Assembly: GCA_903929065.1 (NCBI GenBank)
Contig: CAIYTJ010000233.1
Coordinates: 1-8,836, forward strand
Direction of reading: 5' to 3'
Origin: an uncultured Bacteroidales bacterium
Lineage (GTDB): Bacteria > Bacteroidota > Bacteroidia > Bacteroidales > Paludibacteraceae
DNA length: 8,836 nt
The translations under genes were made by a program, and so were the position numbers. The stretch's first letter is position 1. Every line of letters begins with the position of its first letter. Below, piece by piece: positions 1-6,370 of this stretch. The notes below the pieces were generated by a model. That model had not been told where the DNA came from. It saw only the letters and a list, made by a program, of their open reading frames with translations, and made no database searches.

Positions 1-2
1 GT

Positions 3-404
3 TACCTTGATGCACTTCGCAAATATGGTGTACCGGTCGACGAATCATTGATTCGGGTTTGTGATACCCGTGAAGAAGCTATTATAATAACTCCTGAAAT
101 TTTAGATCAACCCAATAGGCCTGATGGTTTTTTTGCAATAAATGATCATTGTGCAGCAGGAATTCTGTACGCAGTAAAACTTGCAAAACTTAGAGTGCCT
201 GAAGATATTGCAATTTTTGGTTTCTCTGATGGCGAACTTGCAAAAGCCTGTGATCCAATGCTTAGTACAGTTGAACAGCATGGTTATGAAATGGGTAAAC
301 ATGCAGCAAAATTACTACTCGATAAAATCAATGGAATTACACATGGTCAGTACACCAATAAAATTGTAAAGACTAATTTAATAATCCGTGGAACGACAAA
401 ATAA
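3..404 (+). CDS. LacI-family transcriptional regulator, C-terminal part (5' end outside window)
   Basis: The reading frame is open from base 3 to the TAA at 402-404, giving about 133 residues; the gene runs off the left edge, so the TTG at 48 is not a real start. The translated part matches the second half of the periplasmic-binding-protein-like sensor domain of LacI/GalR regulators: a stretch around FFAINDHCAAGIL (family pattern: promoter-side 'A-ND-A-G'), then RVPEDIAIFGFSDGELA, then P-LSTVEQHGYEMGKHAAKLLLDKI, and an ending strand IVKTNLIIRGTTK. The DNA-binding helix-turn-helix would lie upstream and is not visible. Family members bind a sugar effector and repress or activate neighbouring sugar genes. 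The next gene, a sugar transporter, starts 11 bp after the stop, so the regulator is probably co-transcribed with the operon it controls and senses maltose or a related glucan product. The effector is inferred from the neighbours only. Confidence 0.88.
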   Translation, partial: YLDALRKYGVPVDESLIRVCDTREEAIIITPEILDQPNRPDGFFAINDHCAAGILYAVKLAKLRVPEDIAIFGFSDGELAKACDPMLSTVEQHGYEMGKHAAKLLLDKINGITHGQYTNKIVKTNLIIRGTTK

Positions 405-415
405 ACTACTAATAA

Positions 416-1762
416 ATGAAACCTCGCTTCAATATACTTCAAATTCTCAGTCTGAGCATGGGCTTTTTGGGAATTCAATTCGGATATGCTTTACAAAATG
501 CAAATGCCAGCCGCATTCTTCAAACTTTTGGTGCAGACATAGAACAACTTTCCTGGTTTTGGCTTGCAGCACCAATAACAGGAATGATAATTCAACCTAT
601 AATTGGCCATTATTCTGATCATACCTGGACAAAACTCGGTCGACGCCGACCATTTTTTTTAATAGGAGCAATGCTAGCTGCAGTTTCTTTAATTTTAATG
701 CCAAATGCCGGTGCATTTACAAGTTTTTTACCCGCTATGTTTATTGGAGCAGGTTTTCTAATGATTATGGATGCCTCATTTAATGTTGCTATGGAACCTT
801 TTCGGGCTTTAGTAGCAGATATGTTGCCTGCCGATCAAAGCACGTTGGGTTTTTCGATTCAAACTTTCTTAATTGGAGTCGGGGCAGTTATTGGTTCATG
901 GCTTCCTTATATAATGGCACGTTGGTTAGGAATTTCCAAAGTCTCAATAAATGGTAGTATTCCAGATAATGTGGTTTTCTCATTTTACATTGGTGCAGCA
1001 GTAATGATTGTCACAATTCTTTGGACTGTTTTTACAACAAAAGAATATTCTCCGGAAGAATTAGCCTCTTTTAATACAGAAAAAGTGCTAAAACAGGAAA
1101 AAAGCAAATTTTCTGATATTTTTAAAGATATCGCAGCTATGCCAAAAACCATGAAACAATTGGGTTTGGTTCAGTTTTTTTCGTGGATTGCACTATTTGG
1201 TATGTGGGTTTTCACCACACCAGCCGTAGCACAACATGTTTATGGTTTAGCTGTAGCAGATACAAAATCAGTTCTTTATCAAGATGCAGGCAACTGGGTA
1301 GGAATTATTTTTGGGGTTTATAATGGAGTAGCTATGATTTATGCCTTATTGCTTCCTTCAATTGCTCATTTAATTGGACGGAAAATGACTCACAGTCTGT
1401 CATTAATTGCAGGTGCAATTGGATTATTATCCATCTATTTTATTACAAATCCAACAAATTTAATCTATTCAATGATTGGCGTTGGAATGGCATGGGGAAG
1501 TATTTTGTCCATGCCGTATGCAATCCTTGCTCCTGCCCTGCCGGTTCGTAAAATGGGAATTTATATGGGAATTTTTAATATTTTCATTACTATCCCTCAG
1601 ATTATCAATGGCATATTTGGAGGAATGATCGTAAAGCGTTTCTTCGATTCTCAAGCTATTTTTGCTTTGATAATGTCTGGCTGCTTTTTGCTAATTGCAG
1701 CAATCAGCGTTTTGTGGGTTGAAGACAAGGTGCACGATGAATTAGTTTCTACAAAATCTTAG
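416..1762 (+). CDS. MFS sugar transporter, GPH/SLC45-like (probable maltose/maltodextrin symporter)
   Basis: A 448-residue, very hydrophobic protein with roughly twelve predicted membrane helices, the usual length for a major facilitator. The loop between helices 2 and 3 carries the MFS signature region (GHYSDHTWTKLGRRRP, about residues 64-79); the D...GRRRPF form is typical of the GPH and SLC45/sucrose-type carriers that move disaccharides with a cation. A central charged loop (about residues 207-240, rich in K and E) separates the two six-helix halves. ATG 416 is chosen because it begins directly at an N-terminal segment of carrier type (MKPRFNILQILSLSMGFLGI) and lies 11 bp behind the regulator stop, in an A/T-rich leader without a Shine-Dalgarno sequence, as is usual in Bacteroidota. 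It sits in the inner membrane. With a GH65 gene next and two amylases downstream, maltose or short maltodextrin is the likely substrate; this specificity is inference, and other disaccharides are possible. Confidence 0.87.
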   Translation: MKPRFNILQILSLSMGFLGIQFGYALQNANASRILQTFGADIEQLSWFWLAAPITGMIIQPIIGHYSDHTWTKLGRRRPFFLIGAMLAAVSLILMPNAGAFTSFLPAMFIGAGFLMIMDASFNVAMEPFRALVADMLPADQSTLGFSIQTFLIGVGAVIGSWLPYIMARWLGISKVSINGSIPDNVVFSFYIGAAVMIVTILWTVFTTKEYSPEELASFNTEKVLKQEKSKFSDIFKDIAAMPKTMKQLGLVQFFSWIALFGMWVFTTPAVAQHVYGLAVADTKSVLYQDAGNWVGIIFGVYNGVAMIYALLLPSIAHLIGRKMTHSLSLIAGAIGLLSIYFITNPTNLIYSMIGVGMAWGSILSMPYAILAPALPVRKMGIYMGIFNIFITIPQIINGIFGGMIVKRFFDSQAIFALIMSGCFLLIAAISVLWVEDKVHDELVSTKS

Positions 1763-1774
1763 TTGCAAATTATT

Positions 1775-2728
1775 ATGGAAAACACCTTAAAAACTGACCC
1801 ATGGCTCTTGATAGAAGAGGAGTTTCATCCAGAGAATCAACTTAATTCTGAAAGCATTTTTAGCATTGGAAACGGAAAAATTGGACAAACTGGAAACTTT
1901 GAAGAATTTTTTTCAGGTAAATCAGAACCAAAGACAAATATATCAGGCATTTATATCAATAAATCAATTGAAAATTCTGTTAATCGGATTTCAGAATTAT
2001 CAAACCTTCCGGACTGGACAGAAATAAATGTTCGGCTTAATGCAGAAATGTTGGATCTAAATCAGTGTGAAATTTTTCATTTTCAGCGTTCTTTAAATCT
2101 AAAATCTGGATTATTGGAACGGAATTTCGAAGTTTTAACCAATGATAATCATCATATTGACGTTTCAGTTCAGCGTTTTTTAAGTTTGGCACAACCTGAA
2201 GTGGGTATAATTAAATATTCTGTTAAATCAATTGATTTTATTGGACGGATTTCTTTTATCCCTGTTATTGATGGCAATTTTGATAATAATGAACCTGAAT
2301 GGAACGTGCTTCAATCGAAAACTCAAAAGGAAGTTGCACATCTTTGGATTCAAACCCGCAAGTCAAATTTTCAGGTTTGTGAAGCTGTATCTTATGACTT
2401 AATCAAAAATAATGCTCTGATTAAGACAAATCCTACCAAAATTGAGAAACAAAATGTTGCCGGATTTTCGGTCGGAACAGATTTAAAAATTGGTGATACA
2501 GTTTGCATTTACAAATTCGTTGCATTATTAAGTTCATTAGATTATCCTTATAAAGAACTTACTTCCAGAGCTTGTGACCTTGCAATCGTAGCAAAAACCA
2601 AAGGTTGGAATGAACTTTTTGAAGAAAATTGTTCGGCTTGGGAGCAGAAGTGGGAAAATTTCGAATCCATTGAAAGTAAAGAAGAAATTTACAAATATTT
2701 CAAACAATTCCAACCCGGATTACAATAA
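1775..2728 (+). pseudogene. GH65 glycoside phosphorylase, N-terminal domain only (truncated, maltose phosphorylase-like)
   Basis: Starting at ATG 1775 (the in-frame TTG at 1763 is less likely) this encodes 317 residues, whereas GH65 phosphorylases are usually about 750-800. The protein begins with the family's N-terminal beta-sandwich: ESIFSIGNGKIGQTGNFEE (residues 26-44) corresponds to the conserved 'ES-FS-GNG-G-RG-FEE' segment, and GLLERNFEV (112-120) and QRFLSLAQPEVGIIKY (133-148) also fit. The linker helix before the catalytic barrel is recognisable (GWNELFEENCSAWEQKWENF, 277-296). After that, likeness fades and a stop comes about 20 residues later. The whole (alpha/alpha)6 barrel, with the general-acid glutamate and the phosphate-binding loop, is missing, so no phosphorylase activity is expected. 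The lost enzyme would have split maltose, or a related alpha-glucobiose, with phosphate into glucose and beta-glucose 1-phosphate in the cytoplasm. The frame itself is clean, with no internal stops. The next gene starts 10 bp after the stop. A stand-alone domain or an assembly misjoin are the alternatives to a decayed gene. Confidence 0.8.
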
Positions 2729-2738
2729 ATATCCGTTT

Positions 2739-4583
2739 ATGAAAAAACTATTTTTATTCATTATCATACTTTTAGCTGCAATTCAGATTCAGGCTAAAAA
2801 CCCAAATATTATTCAAAAAATTGAGCCCACTTATTGGTGGACAGAAATGAAACAACCCGAATTACAATTGATGCTTTATGGAACCGGAATCAGCTCGGCG
2901 GAAATTTTGATTAATTATCCGGGAATTTCAATTTCGCGTAAACAATTGACTGACAATCCAAATTATGTATTTCTTTATTTGAATATTACCGAAAAAGCTC
3001 ATCCAGGCAAATTCAATATTATTATTATAAAAGATAAGAAAAAACAGACAATCGTTTATGAATTAAAAAAACGTCATGAAGGTTCATCTGCAAGAAAAAG
3101 CTTCACAGAAGCCGATGCCATCTATCTATTAATGCCGGATAGGTTTTCAAATGGAAATACGGTAAATGATTCTGTTTCAGGTTATCATCAAGGTGTTCAC
3201 CGCGAAATTGCCGGAGCACGCCATGGCGGTGATATTGACGGAATTATTTCAAAAATTCCTTATCTGGCCGATTTGGGAATCACCGCTTTGTGGACTACAC
3301 CGCTTTTTGAGGATAATGACACACAATATTCTTATCATCAATATGCCTGCACCGATTATTATAAAATTGATCCACGACTGGGGAAAAATGAAGATTACCT
3401 GCGGCTTTCTGAAACATGCCATCAAAATGGTTTGAAATTGATTATCGACGTCGTTCCGAATCATTGCGGATGGAAACATTGGTGGATAAACGATTTGCCG
3501 GCTAAAGACTGGCTAAATACCTGGCCAACATACACTTCGTCCAATTATCGAATGACTGCATGGACAGATCCACATGCCTCGGAATCAGATTTATACAAAC
3601 TCACACACGGTTGGTTTGCACCAAATATGCCCGATTTGAATCTTCAAAATCCATTGCTTTTCGATTATTTGCGGCAGGTTTATACGTTTTGGATTGAAAC
3701 GGCCAACATTGATGGATTGCGCGTTGATACTTATCCATATAACGATATTAAAACTGCTGCAAAGTTTATTCAGGAAATCAGAAATGAATATCCGAATATG
3801 AACGTAGTGGGCGAATGTTGGGTAAAAACTCCGGCCGAAATTGCTTATTATCAATCCGGTAACAATAATAAGGATGGATTTGATTCCCGTTTGACAAGCG
3901 TGATGGATTTTTGTCTGAAAGACGTTTTCAGCTCGGCTTTTAATGAAAATGAAAGTTGGGATGGCGGAATGGCACGTTTCTATTCGCTTTATGCTCAGGA
4001 TTTTGTATATCCTAATCCGAACATGATTATGAATTTCCTTGATAATCACGATATTGACCGGTATTCAACGGCCGTAAAACGGGATTTGTTGAAATATAAA
4101 ATGGGCTTAGCCATGCTGATAACTTCACGCGGTTATCCACAAATTTATTATGGAACGGAAATCATGCTGGATGGAATCCCCGGAGATTATCAGGGTCATC
4201 GGTTCGATTTTCCGGGTGGTTGGGCTACCGATAAACGAAATGGCTTCACCACCGATGGCAGAACAAATGCTGAGAATGAAGTGTTTAATTACCTGAAAAT
4301 ACTTTTGAATTACCGCAAAAACAATCCGGTGCTTCAAAACGGAAAAATGAAGCAGTTTATTCCGGAAAATGGAATTTATGTCAATTTTCGGTATAATAAT
4401 GAGAAAACCATTATGATTATCGCCAATAATAATCAGGAAATCAAGGAATTAAACCTAAACCGTTTCAAAGAAATGCTTGTTGGAAAATCTGAAGGTGTTG
4501 AAATTACCAGTTCAAAAAAATATTCGTTGCAAAATCCGGTTTCTGTTCCTGCCAAAACGGTTTTAATCTTAGAACTCAACTAA
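2739..4583 (+). CDS. susA: SusA-like GH13 neopullulanase / cyclomaltodextrinase, exported
   Basis: A 614-residue alpha-amylase-family hydrolase, close to the length I recall for Bacteroides SusA. ATG 2739 is chosen because it opens a clear signal peptide (MKKLFLFIIILLAAIQIQA, likely cut after residue 19); the frame is open further upstream, but that stretch overlaps the GH65 fragment and is not protein-like. An N-terminal beta domain follows (about 22-115; IQKIEPTYWWTEMKQPELQLM is the cyclomaltodextrinase-N type opening). The GH13 barrel spans about 125-530 with all four conserved regions: DVVPNH (237-242), GLRVDTYPY with nucleophile Asp330, VVGECW with acid Glu359, and FLDNHD with Asp438. 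IYYGTE (about 469-474) is also typical. A C-terminal beta domain ends the protein. It should cut alpha-1,4 links in maltodextrins, cyclodextrins or pullulan in the periplasm, feeding the transporter upstream. It follows the truncated GH65 gene by 10 bp. The exact substrate cannot be read from sequence; the symbol is by homology only. Confidence 0.9.
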   Translation: MKKLFLFIIILLAAIQIQAKNPNIIQKIEPTYWWTEMKQPELQLMLYGTGISSAEILINYPGISISRKQLTDNPNYVFLYLNITEKAHPGKFNIIIIKDKKKQTIVYELKKRHEGSSARKSFTEADAIYLLMPDRFSNGNTVNDSVSGYHQGVHREIAGARHGGDIDGIISKIPYLADLGITALWTTPLFEDNDTQYSYHQYACTDYYKIDPRLGKNEDYLRLSETCHQNGLKLIIDVVPNHCGWKHWWINDLPAKDWLNTWPTYTSSNYRMTAWTDPHASESDLYKLTHGWFAPNMPDLNLQNPLLFDYLRQVYTFWIETANIDGLRVDTYPYNDIKTAAKFIQEIRNEYPNMNVVGECWVKTPAEIAYYQSGNNNKDGFDSRLTSVMDFCLKDVFSSAFNENESWDGGMARFYSLYAQDFVYPNPNMIMNFLDNHDIDRYSTAVKRDLLKYKMGLAMLITSRGYPQIYYGTEIMLDGIPGDYQGHRFDFPGGWATDKRNGFTTDGRTNAENEVFNYLKILLNYRKNNPVLQNGKMKQFIPENGIYVNFRYNNEKTIMIIANNNQEIKELNLNRFKEMLVGKSEGVEITSSKKYSLQNPVSVPAKTVLILELN

Positions 4584-4628
4584 ATATATTAAGGAATTCT
4601 CCAGTATAAATCTATAATACAATTGGTT

Positions 4629-6359
4629 ATGAAAAAGTTCTCATTCAAAAACTGGATTAAAAAAGTCCAATTAGTAGCCTTACGGTTTCCGTTTACACTG
4701 TTTTTTGTGGTTGGATTTACCATTTTCTTGCTAATTCAGATTAATAAACTCGGAATGGTTCATCAAGAACGAAACTGGACATTTTTCGCGCTTGGAATCT
4801 TGTTAAGTCTTTCGGTTACGTTGTTTTCCGAAAAATTTAAAAACCTCTACAGAATCGGACTTAATTTACTGGCAATCGTTTTATTACTTCTGTATTGCTA
4901 TCTCTTGCCCGAAAAATTTTATCCGGTTCATATCTATCAGGTTATTTCAATCGGAATCGTATTATTTTTATCTGCATTTTTCGTTTCATTTTTCAAAAAG
5001 GAGAATGACGTTCCATTTTGGGAATTCAGCAAAGAATCTGTTATTCAATTATTTATTGCAGTAATTTTTGCACAGATTTTAATGGCAGGATTGAGTTTGG
5101 CTGTTCTTTCGTTAAAAGAACTTTTCAAAATGAACATTGATGGAAAAGTTTATGGCGATATTATGGTTATAACTTATGTGTTATTCGGAGGGGTATTTTT
5201 CCTTGCCAATGTGCCTGATAAAACAAAAAAATACAAACAGATTTACAATTTCAACAAGTTTCTTAAAGTGTTGGGATTGTATATTTTACTACCAATATTA
5301 GCCATCTATTCATTAATTTTATATGGATATTTGATTGAGAATGTTATAAAATGGCAATTGCCAAACGGCTATGTTTCGACACTTGTTTCAGTATTGGGAG
5401 TCGGTGGTTTCCTTACTATGCTTATTCTGTATCCGCTTCGATTGGAAAAAAACAAAATTACTGAATTGCTTTCGAAATACTTTCCTTTGCTGTTATTACC
5501 ACTTTTAATTTTAATGTCAGTTGGTATTTTCCGGCGGCTTGGCGATTACGGAATGACCGTTAACCGTTTGTATGTTTTGCTTTTAAATATCTGGTTATAT
5601 GGTATTTGCATTTATCTTTTCATTTCAAAAGCCAATCACCTGAAATGGATTGTAATTTCATTTGCAGCCGTTTTGCTGCTTTCTTCCGTAGGTCCATGGA
5701 GTGTTTATCACCTTACCAAACGTACCATGACAAAAGAAATCGCACAATTACTTTCTGAATCTCATTTGTTGAATGATGGAAATGTAATTGATAATCAGGA
5801 CAAAGTAATCAATTTAGATCCGAAAATTTCTGAACAACTCTCGGAAGACATAAAGTACATGGCCATTAATTATGGAGTAGAAAAATTACAACCATTTTTT
5901 AGTCAATCCATAAAAGATAAAACCTGGTCGGAATTAAATAAAACGCTGGGAATAAGCAACATTCCAATTAAAGACACACACTTTAATGCATGGCTTGAAC
6001 GAAAAGGAAGTCTGGCTCTGAATACCGAAAATTATAAATCATTTCAGTATCTTCCTTCGTTTTGGGACATGAAAAGCGACACAGTACTCACTAATAATCA
6101 ACTGGTTATCCTTTTAAAAAATTCAAATCTTTTGGTCAGTTCAAAAAGTGCACAGTTTGCTCCGTTTACAATTCCATTGAAAACAAAATTGAAAGAAATT
6201 ATAAAATCACAGAAAACCAAAGATTCATTCTCAATGGAAGAAATGACTATTTCTGCTGACAATTATAAGCTGCTATTAAATTCAGTTTCGGGCAATTATT
6301 TCTCACATAACGACAGCATTCATATTAATAATTGTGATGCATTATTATTTTTAAAATAA
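4629..6359 (+). CDS. DUF4153 family polytopic membrane protein, function unknown
   Basis: A 576-residue protein from ATG 4629 (an in-frame TTG at 4623 would add two residues but is less likely). The first 360 residues hold about eleven hydrophobic helices, roughly at 21-37, 51-67, 74-94, 103-122, 137-160, 176-194, 211-235, 248-270, 284-300, 313-332 and 338-356. The remaining 210 residues are hydrophilic and probably form a folded domain outside the bilayer. The segment RRLGDYGMTVNRLYVLLLN (302-320) is the feature by which I assign DUF4153: members carry a similar 'GDYG-T-NR' motif before a late helix. No catalytic motif is recognisable and the family has no established role that I know of. 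It lies 45 bp after the SusA-like gene and 11 bp before the lipoprotein amylase, same strand, so it is probably co-expressed with starch enzymes. Whether it helps sugar use or is simply inserted in the operon cannot be told. Family assignment is from memory of the motif. Confidence 0.75.
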   Translation: MKKFSFKNWIKKVQLVALRFPFTLFFVVGFTIFLLIQINKLGMVHQERNWTFFALGILLSLSVTLFSEKFKNLYRIGLNLLAIVLLLLYCYLLPEKFYPVHIYQVISIGIVLFLSAFFVSFFKKENDVPFWEFSKESVIQLFIAVIFAQILMAGLSLAVLSLKELFKMNIDGKVYGDIMVITYVLFGGVFFLANVPDKTKKYKQIYNFNKFLKVLGLYILLPILAIYSLILYGYLIENVIKWQLPNGYVSTLVSVLGVGGFLTMLILYPLRLEKNKITELLSKYFPLLLLPLLILMSVGIFRRLGDYGMTVNRLYVLLLNIWLYGICIYLFISKANHLKWIVISFAAVLLLSSVGPWSVYHLTKRTMTKEIAQLLSESHLLNDGNVIDNQDKVINLDPKISEQLSEDIKYMAINYGVEKLQPFFSQSIKDKTWSELNKTLGISNIPIKDTHFNAWLERKGSLALNTENYKSFQYLPSFWDMKSDTVLTNNQLVILLKNSNLLVSSKSAQFAPFTIPLKTKLKEIIKSQKTKDSFSMEEMTISADNYKLLLNSVSGNYFSHNDSIHINNCDALLFLK

Positions 6360-6370
6360 TTTATAGTTCA

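Noticed and set aside
2610..2738. Upstream in-frame extension of the SusA-like gene, giving 43 more residues
   Set aside because: It overlaps the GH65 frame, its translation is K/N/S-rich without likeness to a domain, and it would bury the signal peptide; ATG 2739 is the better start.
3591..4049. A 152-codon open frame on the minus strand within the SusA-like gene, and other minus-strand frames within the amylase genes
   Set aside because: They lie wholly antisense to genes with clear catalytic motifs, have low-complexity I/F/H/N-rich translations, and no recognisable domain; they are shadows of the coding strand.
4584..4628. Possible internal promoter in the 45-bp gap (a TACAATTG resembling the Bacteroidota -7 box TAnnTTTG with one mismatch)
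   Set aside because: The box lies only three bases from the DUF4153 start codon, and no -33 element at a proper distance is visible; A/T-rich chance match is likelier.
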